This document shows, piece by piece, positions 48,761 to 61,000 of a DNA stretch of 64,000 bases. Numbering within the stretch: the stretch's first letter is position 1; the number at the start of each line of letters is the position of its first letter. Source of the DNA: Mesostigma viride (taxonomy: Eukaryota; Streptophyta; Mesostigmatophyceae; Mesostigmatales; Mesostigmataceae); contig RPFO01001900.1 in the NCBI GenBank assembly GCA_009746045.1, positions 124,001 to 188,000 on the forward strand. The letters are read 5' to 3'. The translations under genes were made by a program, and so were the position numbers. The notes under the pieces are model-generated. The model searched no databases, was not told the origin of the DNA, and saw only the letters and a program-made list of their open reading frames with translations.

Positions 48761-49083
48761 CCGGCGGTGTGCGTCCGCTTTCCGGCGTCCGCGCGCCGAC
48801 TCGGCACTGACTCGACCCGGATTCGGCCCGCGGGGCGTGGAGGGTCCGCGGGCGCCTGTCACGTGCCGTAACCGTCGGCTGCTGGCCCGCGGCTGTCGGA
48901 ACCGGCGCCTGTCGGCCCGCGCAGTCCCGTGCAGGGCTGACTGCTGCCGCCTGTCACAGACGGCACTTACTGCTGGCGGCGGTCACCTGCCGGATCTTGC
49001 AGCTACTAGCCCGCGCCTGTCAGTTGCGGCACCCCTCGGCCCGCGCCTGTCGTCCCGCGCAGTCCCATGCAGAGCTGACTACT

Positions 49084-49450
49084 GGCGTCTGTCACCTATG
49101 CGAGTTGATGCTGGCGCCCGTCACCCATGCGAGTTGCTGCTGGCGCCCGTCACCCATGCGAGTTGCTGCTGGCGTCTGTCACCTATGCGAGTTGATGCTG
49201 GCGCCCGTCACCCATGCGAGTTGCTGCTGGCGCCCGTCACCCATGCGAGTTGCTGCTGGCGCCCGTCACCCATGCGAGTTGCTGCTGGCGCCCGTCACCC
49301 ATGCGAGTTGCTGCTGGCGCCCGTCACCCATGCGAGTTGCTGCTGGCGCCCGTCACCCACGCGAGTTGCTGCTGACGCCCGTCACCCACGCGAGTTGCTG
49401 CTGGCGCCCGTCACCCATGCGAGTTGCTGCTGGCGCCCGTCACCTGCTAT
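49084..49450. repeat. 29-bp minisatellite
   Basis: About 12-13 copies of a 29-base unit containing GCGCCCGTCACCCATGCGAG. Spacing was verified at 49211, 49240 and 49269. The unit length is not a multiple of three and there is no start context, so the long open frames across it are not genes. Degenerate relatives occur upstream (48860-49080) and at 51672-51790. Confidence 0.85.
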
Positions 49451-49617
49451 AACCAGCGCCTGTCAGCCCGCCGCCTGTCCGATCCGGCGCCTGTCGGCTC
49501 GCGCATCCCGCCGGGTCTGTCTAAGTCCGCGAGTCCGCGCCGCCGGGCTGTCTATGTCGGGCTCATTGTGGGGACTTTATAAGGAAAACAATCCAAGCTT
49601 TATTAGTACTGCACCAT

Positions 49618-50286
49618 TCACATATCCTCATAGGCAGCAGCCAGCAGGCTCTTCTCGGGGCTGTACACAAAGTACGGGGCCTCCGAAAGGTGTTTTGCGC
49701 GGCCCAAATCGATCAGCACTTCGATCAAAGGGTCCGCAGCGCACAAGGGGCACCACATGCCGCGCTTGCCGCTCTTTTCTATGGTCTGCACAGCGCAATC
49801 CACACACACACCGTGGATATGGATATGCTCCTGAGGGTCCTCCCCTCCGCTGGCATCCTGCTGCGGATCCAGCAGGAAATCGGTGTGCTTCTTGCACACG
49901 CCGCAAGTAACAGGCCCCCGCACACTGCCAGCCCTGTTCTGTGCAGGCGGTTCTGCACGCGCGCTCTTCCCGAAAACGCCCGAATCGCAAAGGAAGGCGC
50001 CCACCGATGCGGCATTCTCGCAGAAAATCTCGCCGCCCGGCAGCACTTGGATATCGTGCATGTGCGCGTCCCGCTTGTACTTCTCATCGAATTCGTGCGT
50101 GTTTGCGTGCCCCTGCTTGGTTTTCACAGCCCCCAGGAACTTTGCCACCTTGTCCTCGGTGTCCCGCTGTTTCAGGTACACCTTCATGGCGGGGGACTGC
50201 TCGCCATTGCCGTTTGCAGGCGGCTGGCGCTTGGCAGGAGGGACATCCGTTGCCGCCATAGCCGGCTTATCGCGGGAGGGCTCCAT
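49618..50286 (-). CDS. RING-like zinc-finger protein, intronless
   Basis: 222 residues, intact. Low-complexity N-terminus (MEPSRDKPAMAATDVPP), a helical middle, then a zinc region: CGVC, a His-rich stretch HIHIHGVCVDC, and WCPLC, spaced like a RING or related cross-brace finger. An E3 ubiquitin-ligase role is possible but unproven. Base composition and codon choice differ from both the viral block and the S1 introns. Divergent from the MYND gene at 50733 across a 446-bp promoter. AATAAA occurs on its strand just past the stop (about 49597-49602). Confidence 0.65.
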   Translation of the reverse strand: MEPSRDKPAMAATDVPPAKRQPPANGNGEQSPAMKVYLKQRDTEDKVAKFLGAVKTKQGHANTHEFDEKYKRDAHMHDIQVLPGGEIFCENAASVGAFLCDSGVFGKSARAEPPAQNRAGSVRGPVTCGVCKKHTDFLLDPQQDASGGEDPQEHIHIHGVCVDCAVQTIEKSGKRGMWCPLCAADPLIEVLIDLGRAKHLSEAPYFVYSPEKSLLAAAYEDM

Positions 50287-50732
50287 TGCAGTGAGAGGAG
50301 TTGGTTTTGAGTGGTGCTGGGCGGATTGGGACCCCCAAACGCCCGCCTCCGCGTTTTATCCCTGCCGAGGCCCGCGCGAAGCGCGCGACACCCACGACAG
50401 TCCAATGGGAGTCCGACGCGTGTCACGCGGGCACGACACGGCGGCATATTCCCACGAATATTCCAAGCGGACCAATGGGACGCTGCCACGTGGCGGTGGC
50501 GCGGCGCTTCCACGGGATATTCATGGGAATATTCCCGGCGCGGCGCCCTTCTAGAAGGCGCGGCGCTTCGCGGATATTCCGTGGGAATATTCCGTCCCAC
50601 CAATCCGGACCTGCCGCGTGGCACGGGACTATTGGGCGGGGCGGGCGGGGTGCGGGCACATAAGCGGAGGAGGGCGAGTTTGGCAGCCAAACCACGCCAA
50701 TCCGCACGAGCACGCACAGACTGTCAGCCGCT
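50287..50732. promoter_or_regulatory. Divergent promoter with heat-shock-element-like repeats
   Basis: Three copies of an ATATTC-N4/5-GAATATTCC unit at 50446-50464, 50517-50535 and 50574-50593, each containing GAA-TA-TTC. A perfect TTCTAGAA sits at 50549-50556 inside a longer palindrome. CCAAT boxes occur at about 50402, 50472 and 50600. TTCnnGAA arrays are the binding pattern of heat-shock factors, so stress-induced expression of both flanking genes is suggested. Confidence 0.6.
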
Positions 50733-51527
50733 ATGGATTCCACCCCTCTGATTGCCAATGAGCTCCCTCAGGATCACTCCGACCTGTTCGCGGAGTTGTG
50801 CGGGGGCTGGTACCGCTTGGTGGTGCGCAAGGCCATGGAAAACTCCAGCAATTTGTACAGCTGCGTGAATGAGTGGGAAAAGAAGTTGAAAACCCCCTTT
50901 TGCGTGCTGGTTCGTTTCGACTCCTTTACGGCTCTGGACCGCCAGTTGGAGTTTGAATTCATTGACGTACGCACTGCGATCAGCAGGAAGTACTGCGTTC
51001 GCAGTCAGATCCTGTCCCACATTCGCCCTGAGAGCGAGTTCATGCTTCTGTGCGTCCTCCTTCGCGAGAAGAAGGAGGACGACGGGTTCATCGACCTGGT
51101 TACCAGGATTGGCCTGTCCTTCCGCGTGCCCAAGGACGCGGACAAGATCGTTGCGAGGACGGCGTTTCCCTATACCCGCCCCTGCGAGAAGGTGGTGATC
51201 ACAGTGCGCACGCCCATTTTGGACAGCCCCATTGGTCCTTTCCCCGAGTCGGTTCGCGGTTTCTGCGCTGCGCCGGGGTGTGAGAAGAAGGGCAAGAGAG
51301 AGGTGAAGCGCAGGTGCGCCAGCTGCCAGGATGCGCGGTACTGCTCCCGCGAGTGCCAGGTTGCGCACTGGAAGATCCACAAGGCGGACTGCACTCTGCT
51401 GACCCACGTGTGGACTTGCACCTCTGATGTGAAGTTCCCCCTGCGCGGGGACACTCTGCGTGTGAAAGACGATTGCACTGGGTTTGAGGGCCGCCAGACG
51501 CCCTGCCTGCGCATGTACAACCGCTAA
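50733..51527 (+). CDS. MYND zinc-finger protein, intronless
   Basis: 264 residues, intact. The N-terminal about 170 residues form a mixed alpha/beta domain not recognised (YRLVVRKAMENSSNLYSC; EFMLLCVLLREKKEDDG). The C-terminal MYND finger is complete: CAAPGC, RRCASCQDARYCSREC, VAHWKIHKADC. It parallels the viral-side gene 42808-43757 in architecture. A TGTAA signal follows 62 bases after the stop, the poly(A) signal typical of green algae. It could be a host gene, a captured viral gene, or part of a two-gene mobile cassette. Confidence 0.7.
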   Translation: MDSTPLIANELPQDHSDLFAELCGGWYRLVVRKAMENSSNLYSCVNEWEKKLKTPFCVLVRFDSFTALDRQLEFEFIDVRTAISRKYCVRSQILSHIRPESEFMLLCVLLREKKEDDGFIDLVTRIGLSFRVPKDADKIVARTAFPYTRPCEKVVITVRTPILDSPIGPFPESVRGFCAAPGCEKKGKREVKRRCASCQDARYCSRECQVAHWKIHKADCTLLTHVWTCTSDVKFPLRGDTLRVKDDCTGFEGRQTPCLRMYNR

Positions 51528-51588
51528 ACAGCCAGGCCTGCGTGCCTGCAAAGGGGTCTAGTAATGGCCTATTCCTTATTATTCTTAT

Positions 51589-51593
51589 TGTAA
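51589..51593 (+). terminator. TGTAA poly(A)-type signal
   Basis: TGTAA lies 62 bases after the MYND stop codon in an AT-rich stretch, at the position and with the sequence of the UGUAA poly(A) signal known from chlorophyte nuclear genes. Confidence 0.5.
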
Positions 51594-51671
51594 TGAAATG
51601 ACATTTTCCTTATGTGCATGGGACTTGAACTATTCCAATGAGTCATATAGCAACAATACCCATAGAGTAAC

Positions 51672-51790
51672 ACTGTCGCCTGTCACTCATGACACTACCT
51701 GCTGTCGCATGTCACCCATGCCGCTTGATGCTGCTGCCCGTCACCAACGAGATTGTATGCTAGCGCCTGTCACCGACTCCATATGCGCCA
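51672..51790. repeat. Degenerate copies of the 29-bp minisatellite unit
   Basis: Three to four diverged units (CTGTCGCATGTCACCCATGC, CTGCCCGTCACCAACGAG, GCGCCTGTCACC) in the same orientation as the array at 49084-49450. The family thus flanks the zinc-finger gene pair on both sides. Confidence 0.5.
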
Positions 51791-51893
51791 CGTGGCAGAC
51801 TGGCATGGCATGGCAAGTAGGTCCGTACGGCAAATGGGGTCACCTTAGGGTTTTGTAGCCCCCCCCCAAGTGCAAACGGCTCGCGGGCTCGCT

Positions 51894-52034
51894 TCACTTG
51901 TCATCCTGCGCGTCATCCCCATCCCCGTCCTCCTCCTCGCGGTACCCTCCATCGTAGTCGCCCGCCTGCGCCTCAACCTCCAGCCACTCCTGTTTGACGC
52001 GCTCGGCCGATTCCTCCGCCTTGGCATACACCTC
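51894..52034 (-). CDS. S1 gene exon 9 (terminal)
   Basis: 46 codons plus TGA, TCAG acceptor. Encodes the conserved [16 protein letters not shown] helix and an acidic tail. Confidence 0.85.
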   Translation of the reverse strand, partial: EVYAKAEESAERVKQEWLEVEAQAGDYDGGYREEEDGDGDDAQDDK

Positions 52035-55000
52035 CTGAGATACGCCGCCGGGGGGCATCCGGGGCAGAAAGCGCCATCACAGGTTCAGAACATGCCCAGG
52101 ACACATGGCTCCCAACCATCCCTTTGTGCCAGCACTCATGCGCTGGTGCACCACACACACATAACTTAGGCCCAAGCCACAACAGGTGGACCGGTGCGGA
52201 TAAGACAGCGGTGAAAGAAGCGCGAACTCCTGGTGGCGGTTCGCTTTCATACTGCGACGTGGGAACTAGCACTAGCCCTGCAGGCGCTGCCCAGGGGCAC
52301 CCTGCGTGCAGCTCGTGCGCGGACAAGTCGACATCAACATAGGGACACACATACCTGATGGCCCTGTGTGCATGCTGGGAGGAGAGCGCCCGGCAACCAT
52401 TCATGCACGCCTTACATAATCCTTGGGACGGTGTGCGTGTGGGCACCAAACGATGTGGGCACCATGGCACACCTCACATCTCAGAATTTGCATGTGTGCA
52501 GGAGAGTGGACAGCGAGTGGGGCGCTCACCTGAGGGTCTTCCAGCATCTGCCCAGGGTAGCACTCCAGGTCTTGTGTGCTGTGGGCACACACAAGCAAGG
52601 GGGAAGAAAACTATCAGAGGACTCGTCTGTAGGAACCAACGAGGCAGCACGACTTGTTTATGTGTGCAACTACACGGGCGCCCTTCATCGACCAGGAGCA
52701 GGAGCCGCAGCCACACGGCAGGACCTGGCCATACTCAGGCACATCGCGCCGCGATTGGCACAAAAGCGGTGGGGATGCGACACTGTCTGGACAAGGGGGT
52801 TGAGGGCAGGGACGTGGGATAGTACCACCCACCGAAAGGGGCTGCCCTTTGCTTGCGTGGCAGAGCGGGTGGCAGTACTTCTGTCCGCAGACGTGCTGGC
52901 AGTACCAAGCTCTTCCCAGCGCAGCAGTGCAGGCAGTGCACGCAAGGGAAAGGGGCAACAGGCGGGAGGCGAAAGGCGGTGCGATGGCAGGAGAGGCGGC
53001 AGGCGGCGCGTCGGCGTCTGCTGCCCTCCATCTCACCCCTACCCTCGACCTCGCCCCTGCCCTCAACCTCGCCCCTGCCCTCCACCTCACCCCTGCCCTC
53101 CATCTCACCCCTGCCCTCCACTTCACCCCTGCCCTCCTCCTCACTCCTGCCCTCCACCTCACCCCTGCCCTCCATCTCACCCCTGCCCTCCACTTCATCC
53201 CTGCCCTCCTCCTCACTCCTGCCCTCCACCTCACCCCTGCCCTCCATCTCACCCCTGCCCTCCACCTCACCCCTGCCCTCGACCTCACCCCTGCCCTCCA
53301 CCTCGCCCCTGCCCTCAACCTCGCCCCTGCCCTCGACCTCACCCCTGCCCTCCACCTCACCCCTGCCCTCCGCCTCACCCCAGCCCTCCACCTCACCCCT
53401 GCCCTCCACCTCGCCCCTGCCCTCCACCTCACCCCTGCCCTCGACCTCACCCCTGCCCTCCACCTCGCCCCTGCCCTCCACCTCACCCCTGCCCTCCACC
53501 TCACCCCTGCCCTCCACCTCACGCCTGCCCTCAACCTCACGCCTGCCCTCAACCTCACCCCTGCCCTCAACCTCACCCCTGCCCTCCACCTCACCCCTGC
53601 GCTCCACCTCACTCCTGCCCTCAACCTCACGCCTGCCCTCAACCTCACCCCTGCCCTCAACCACACCCCTGCCCGTGGACACTGGGACGGGGCGCGGTGG
53701 TAGGAGGCAATGCCCCCCGTGTGCTTGTGCGCGTGCGCATGCCTTCCATGCGCTCGTGCTCGTGCTTGTGCGCAGTGCTCACCTGAGGGAGACGCGCCCC
53801 GACTCGATGTCCACATCGTAGACCATCGCCTTGAGCTGGTCCCCCACCTGGAAGATGTCGCCCACGTCCCCCACGTGGTCGCTGCTGATCGCCGACACGT
53901 GCAGCAGGCCCCTGCAAATGCGGGTGGAGGGGTAGGCACACACAGAGAAGCACCGCACACGCACGCACACACGCGCGTGCACATACACACGCAAGCCGTC
54001 CGTCCAGCATGCCAGGTGAGGACAACGCCAACGGCGGACGTTGTGGCGACACGTGGCATGTCAAACGGATGTGGCTAGCCGGCACGTGCAGATAACCTGG
54101 TAGCGGCCACAAGGGTGGGTAGGGCCAAGCAAAATCCCAGCAATGTGGGCAGGGCAGGTGCCCAGGCCTGCAGCCCATGGCACGGCACCGAGTGTCACAC
54201 AGACATTCGGAGGCACTGCGTCCCTGGGGACCCACACGTCGCGCCTCGCCCCACACGGCACCGCCCACGCCCCACACGCATGTAGCAAATACCACCACTA
54301 CTGTGCAGGGGAACAACGGGCTCCAATGCAGCTTGCCTGCGGAGACATGCCCCGTCCACCCTCAGGGTGTGTGCCCCGACTCTCCGCAATGATGGGGCGG
54401 GCGCCGAACCGCAGCCCAACGAAGGTCGGTGGTCAGTCGCAGTGTCCTGGCTGCGAGTTTCCCCATGTGTGAGGCCTTTGCGCCCATACAGGCCAGAGCG
54501 GCTTCATGGGGCGGTGAGCGGACACATGCCCATCCACCTGTAGGTGAGGTCCCATCCACACTGGCGGCAACGCATGCAGCCGCATGTCTTCCCGCCAAAA
54601 GGCATGGCAGCAGGAGACTAGCAGCGTGTGGGCCATGCGCAGGGCAGGAGGCGTGGACGGGGGCGTGAGCGGATGGGACCCAGGTCGATGGAGAGGCGAG
54701 GTGACACCAAGATGGGGCGCACGCAGGGGGGGGGGCGTGAGGCCAGGGATGTCCCCTTACCCGTGGGGCAAGCGCACACACATGAGCGTGGGGCAAGCGC
54801 CCACAAGAGCGTGGGGCAAGCGCACACAAGATCGCGCGCGCAGGCCGCTGGAGGAGCCCACGCAGAGGGGCGCATGAGTCAGGCATGCGGCCGCCCATGT
54901 CTCCAAGGGGGAGACACGCGCCGGCTCACGACCCACCCACAGCCCTCGTAGTTATGGGGATGATAGAGGGGCCACCGCAAGGCAGACGTCGTCCATTGAA

Positions 55001-58000
55001 GATCAGGCAGCCATCAACACTACATTAGGTAGCCATCAACACTACAATAGGCAGCCATCAACACTACAATAGGCCTCCACCTTCACTACAATAGGCAGCC
55101 ACCAACACTACAATAGGCAGCCATCAACACTACAATAGGCAGCCATCAACACTACAACAGGCAGCCATCAAAACTACAATAGGCAGCCATCGACGACAGA
55201 CGTTGCGGCCAGGTACAGTGCCAGAGATGCCCAAATGTGTCCTGCCTTCCCGCGGCGCACCTCAGCACACGCATGAAGGGCCTGGGCTGTGAGGCGCCTG
55301 TGGGGTGTGCGTGTGCTGCGTGTGCGCTGTGTGCATGTGCTGCGCATGCATGCCCTCCATACTTGCCGTGACTGTGCGTGCAAGTGCGTATCTCGTTGAC
55401 CAGCGCGTCGCACACCCTATGTCCCTAGCCGCATGCAGGCAGCGCCCCCCCCCCCCCACACACACACTCCCCCTACCGCAGCGGGATGGGCAGCCCCTCG
55501 ATCGTGACGAACACGCCGTACGGGAGCAGCTCACGCACATGCCCCTCGATGATGTCGCCGGGTGACAGCATCAGCAGCGCCTGGCCGCAAGGCACCGGTG
55601 GGGAAATTGGCAGGGTGAGGGCAGACAGGAGGTCAGGCAGGCATGGCACGGTGGGCTTGCTTGCTACTGGGCATGCTGGGCGAGGTGGGCAACTTGCCGC
55701 CCAACGCAGCAGCGGTAGCTCCACCATTACCCTAGTCGCGGCAGCAACAACAACTGGGGGCGGGCACGCAGTGCTGATGAATGGGAGGCACAAAACAGGG
55801 ATGGGTCGCCGCCTGCCAGGGTGAAACCACGTGGGCCCACCGCACTGTTTGCCTGCCCGCGTTTCCCAGCCAGCGCGTCTGCCCACCGCGGCACCTGCCG
55901 CAGCAAACACTAGCATGCTGGAGCGGCTGCACGTCACGCATGCAAACGTCATGGCTTTGCCCCTTGTCTCCTCCACAGCCCCCCTCGCCCCCGCCCCGCC
56001 CCCGCCCTCGTCTCCATCACTTTGCCCCGCTCCTCCTCACCTCCCCTAAACCATAAACCTCCGCCCTCACCTCCATCGCCTTGCCCCGCTTCTCGCTGAC
56101 CACCAGCCGGTCGGCGGCCTCGTCAGCCTCTGCGATCAGCACGGTCAGCGTCTCCCCCATCTGGCCGGGCGGCAGGCGGCACAGTCACACGCACGGCCCA
56201 CCAGCAACCGCGGCAGAGAATGCACATACGGGGAAATGGGGGGGGGCACCCACACAGCACAGGGGGTGGCGCACAACCCAAGAGCCATTGATGAGATGTC
56301 AGAGGCAATGGCAACAGCTGACATGCATGCAAGGCAGGTACCCCTGGCCATGCCAGCACAAGTGAGCAAGGAACGGGGCGGTGCTGACAAGGGGCCAATA
56401 CATCGCCTGGACGCGCAACGCTCCAAGGGAGGGCCAAGTCCGTGCAGCACCATCCATATTCCACGCGTGAGGCCTCCCACCATCCCATGCTCCCAGTACA
56501 CCTGCGCTCACCATCCATATTCCACGCGTGAGGCCTCCCACCATCCCATGCTCCCAGTACACATGCGCTCACCATCCATATTCCACGCGTGAGGCCTCCC
56601 ACCATCCCATGCTCCCAGTACACCTGCGCTCACCATCCATATTCCACGCGTGAGGCCTCCCACCATCCCATGCTCCCAGTACACCTGCGCTCACCATCCA
56701 TATTCCACGCGTGAGGCCTCCCACCATCCCATGCTCCCAGTACACCTGCGCTCACCATCCATATTCCACGCGTGAGGCCTCCCACCATCCCATGCTCCCA
56801 GTACACCTGCGCTCACCATCCATATTCCACGCGTGAGGCCTCCCACCATCCCATGCTCCCAGCACACCTGCGCTCACCATCCATATTCCACGCGTAAGGC
56901 CTCCCACCATCCCATGCTCCCAGTACACCTGCGCTCACCATCCATATTCCACGCGTGAGGCCTCCCACCATCCCATGCTCCCAGCACACCTGCGCTCACC
57001 ATCCATATTCCACGCGTGAGGCCTCCCACCATCCCATGCTCCCAGCACACCTGCGCTCACCATCCATATTCCACGCGTAAGGCCTCCCACCATCCCATGC
57101 TCCCAGTACACCTGCGCTCAACCGTCCCATGCTCCCAGTACACCTGCGCTCCCTCCCCACCTGTGCGAGGATGCTGGCCCGCCCCATCCAGCAAGGGAGC
57201 ACCGGGGGAAAAAAAAAGCCAGCTGCAACCTGTAGGCACGATGGTGAGCCCTGACAAGCAATGTTCCGTTCAAAGACTGACCACATGTTCCCCCCACGAA
57301 CCCGTTGTACGCCGCGGTGGCCTCCATTGTAATGCAAGCTCTGTAACCTAGCTGCACCAAGTTTCCATCTCACTGTACACCAGTATGCTCAGAGACACAT
57401 GACTATCTTCTGCAGCAGCAAATTTCCATCTCAATGTAAACCAGTATGCTCCTTGAGTCCACCCGCCACACGAGCCGTGAACCTGTCAGATTCATGCGAC
57501 ACTGCCAGGCAAGCACACCCACGCCACCGTGAACCCCCCACGACATGCCCTATTCCCGACGGCATCGCAGCCACCCTGGTGCCCCGGCCGTGCCTTGGCG
57601 GCGCGCCACGTACAAAGTCCCTCGAGTCCCTTTGCCGCGATATGAGCTGTGACCGCGGCAGGAACGCGCGCACGCCCTGCGGGCGCCAGCACGGGAGCCA
57701 ACCGCGTCGCCGTACGAGTCGGTGGCCATGCAACACATGTCCACGTAGGGAGTGTGGAAGGGCGGCGGGGAAGGGGCGGTGGGCCAGTGTAAGGGAAAAC
57801 AAGAAAGGGAATTCAGCGGCCACCGAAATATAGTAAGAAAGGCAAGCGCGAATAGGATTCCTGTAGTAAACAGACAGCTACCATGGCCAACGGACAGCAA
57901 GCTGACAGCCTGGCCCAGGATTCCAGAACAAAACCCGAGCAGAAATAGCCCAATACTATCCATCGTCATACACTTCCAGGGTCATATATTTCCACAAACC

Positions 58001-61000
58001 CTCGGCATCCAGATCATCATCTCTGAGCCCCATTGCCTACCTTGCTGGACATTTAATGATGTTGATGGGTAATGCACCGACGATTCTGTCGGGCTTTGCA
58101 AATCCTGAACCATAAACACCGTGATGTCTGGCCAACCCAGCCAGGCCACATCCTGTGCACAGCGCTGGGCGGTCATGCCCTGGCAAAGTGCTACACATGC
58201 CCATCACCCAACCTTGCGCGCCTGGCCAGCCACCACCTGCCACCCCAGGTGGCCCAACACGGGGCGCCACAAGGCCGGTCGCATGCTGCCCTCTTCCTCT
58301 CCACGAATCTCTGCTGCAACGCTTGTACACAAAGGCCACGCCCCCCCATGCCGCCCCTTGCCTGACACCAAGGGCCAGTGGGCGCCTGGTCTGGCATGAC
58401 AGGGGGCAAGCACACTGCGGAGCACGCGGGCGCAGCGCATGGGGGCAGGGAAAGACAGACACACTTGGCATGGGGGCCGAGGGGGGCTGCAGAGCAACCG
58501 CACTTGCCCCCACGGCCGCGAGGGTACAGGGTACTGGCGCGCATACCTCGATGGAGCCCACGAGACCCCCCACGTTGGAGTCCACCACTTTGAGCTCACA
58601 CGGGCGCTGCTCCTCCATGATCTGCGGCAGAATCCCATGGCACCCACCCCAGTGCCCAAACAGCCACCCAGACCACCCACCGCGACCACCCACCCCGACC
58701 ACCCACCCCGACCACCCACCCCGACTAGCCACCGCCACCGCCCATCCGGCCAACGACAATCACCCCGACCGATTGAGCCCAGACAACCCCCGTTGTATCA
58801 ACCATCCATCCCATCGTCGTTGCATCCATGGCCCCTCAGCCCGCCCGCCCACCCACCCACCCACCCACCCACCCACCCACCCACCCACCCACCCACCCAC
58901 CCACCCACCCCACCCACCCACCCACCCACCCACCCACCCACCCACCCACCCACCCACCCACCACCCACCCACCCACCCACCCACCCACCCACCCACCCAC
59001 CCACCCACCCACCCACCCACCCACCCACCCACCCACCCAGTCCCACGTACGACATCATCCCACCCAGATCATCCGACCCTCCGCCCCCACCGCATCCCCC
59101 CCCGATACCCGCGCCTCGCGCGCACAGCACCCCCACAGCATGCACGGCCCCCCACAGCAAGCACGGTCATGAGGCCAGGGGTGGCAAACCACGGTAAGCA
59201 CACTGACGGGTGCCAGGCAGGTGCCTTGCCCCAGCCACAAGCCCGCAGAGAGCCTCGATCGTAGCCCAGCGTGGCTCAATGGTAGCCTCAATGGGCCCAT
59301 GGCAATCGATGCTCCAACTACTGCGGCACACGACGGGTCCAAGCACAGCGCTGCGAGCTAAAGTCCCTGCCTACAAAGTGCCAGCACCAGGCGCGTCCGT
59401 CGCCCTCAGACGCGCCCATCGCCCCCATCAGACGCGCCCACCGCCGGCACCAGACGCGCCCATCGCCAGCACCAGACGCGCCCATCGCCAGCATCAGACG
59501 CGCCCATCGCCAGCACCAGACGCGCCCATCGCCAGCATCAGACGCGCCCATCGCCAGCACCAGACGCGCCCATCGCCAGCACCAGACGCGCCCATCGCCA
59601 GCACCAGACGCGCCCATCGCCAGCATCAGACGCGCCCATCGCCAGCATCAGACGCGCCCATCGCCAGCACCAGACGCGCCCATCGCCAGCACCAGACGCG
59701 CCCATCGCCAGCACCAGACGCGCCCATCGCCAGCACCAGACGCGCCCATCGCCAGCATCAGACGCGCCCATCGCCAGCATCAGACGCGCCCATCGCCAGC
59801 ACCAGACGCGCCCATCGCCAGCACCAGACGCGCCCATCGCCAGCACCAGACGCGCCCATCGCCAGCACCAGACGCGCCCATCGCCAGCATCAGACGCGCC
59901 CATCGCCAGCACCAGACGCGCCCATCGCCAGCACCAGACGCGCCCATCGCCAGCATCAGACGCGCCCATCGCCAGCACCAGACGCGCCCATCGCCAGCAC
60001 CAGACGCGCCCATCGCCAGCATCAGACGCGCCCATCGCCAGCATCAGACGCGCCCATCGCCAGCACCAGACGCGCCAATCGCCAGCATCAGACGATATTT
60101 AATAGACCTTTTTAAAAATATTTAATAGACCTTTTATAGACTGGCTGGTTGTCTCATTGACATATAGTAACTACCGCAAGATATTTCAATAGTGATTCTA
60201 ATGGTTTGTTAACGATTAATACTAATAAATAGAAAGGAGGGGGGGGCATTGAAAGTGCTTCGTTGCCATCAGAAACAACAGCCGTCCCCACCGTTGGCCA
60301 CCCCACAAAATGCATGTGGTCAAGCCCACGCAATGAACTGTGCACAACAAGACATGCCGCCAGCCATACACACCCAGATTCTCTCGTTGCTTACAAGCCC
60401 CTCCACAAGATACTTCCAACGCAAGGCCCTTCAACCATGCATCTGTGCAACAGCCAGAAAGCCCGCCCCCCCCCCCCAATTCCCCCCCCTCCCTTCTTTG
60501 GTACCCACCTGCCTCACGCGTTTCCACGCGGTCTTCAGCCACCGCGCGCGCAGCGACAGCAGCAGCTTGCCCTTGATCGTTTCGTCCACCACCACAAACT
60601 CGTGCACGCTGCCCACCTGTGCATGCAGAAACGGGGGATGGCAGGCGGAGGGCGTGGCGGGGGGGGGGGGGGCAGTCAGACCGGCACGCTCCTCAGCAGG
60701 ACTACGGGTCGGCATGCATGCTGGCATGCACCTTGGCTAACCCACACCACCAAGGGATGAAGCAAAGCCCAACCCCCCTGTCCTTTCCCCCCATGCGGCG
60801 ATACAGGGGCAAAGCAGAGGCTGACCATGCTGAGTGGAGCCATGTGTGCCTGCGTGCCCCCCCCCCCCCCCCATGATGTGTTGCGAAGGTAGCGGCTCTA
60901 GTGCATGACCGCTACCGATGCCCCGTTGCCATTGTCTGCCCACACGGCGCCCCCAACCTACAACCACACACACACACGCACACCATGCTGTGTTGCGCTA

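Noticed and set aside
49084-49450. CRISPR-like regular repeat
   Set aside because: Units are contiguous with no unique spacers, and the context is eukaryotic.
48837-49910. 357-codon frame over the 29-bp array
   Set aside because: Low-complexity repeat translation; it also crosses the antisense of the RING-like gene.
52368-53786. 472-codon plus-strand frame and several long frames on both strands
   Set aside because: They run through the 18-bp minisatellite, whose length keeps all frames open; S1 exons lie on the minus strand here.
58848-59039. Telomere-like CCCA tract
   Set aside because: Not a known algal telomere repeat and located inside an intron between verified exons.
58155-60115. 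Long Pro/Thr/His and Ala/Arg-rich frames
   Set aside because: Translations of (CCCA)n and the 22-bp repeat inside an S1 intron.
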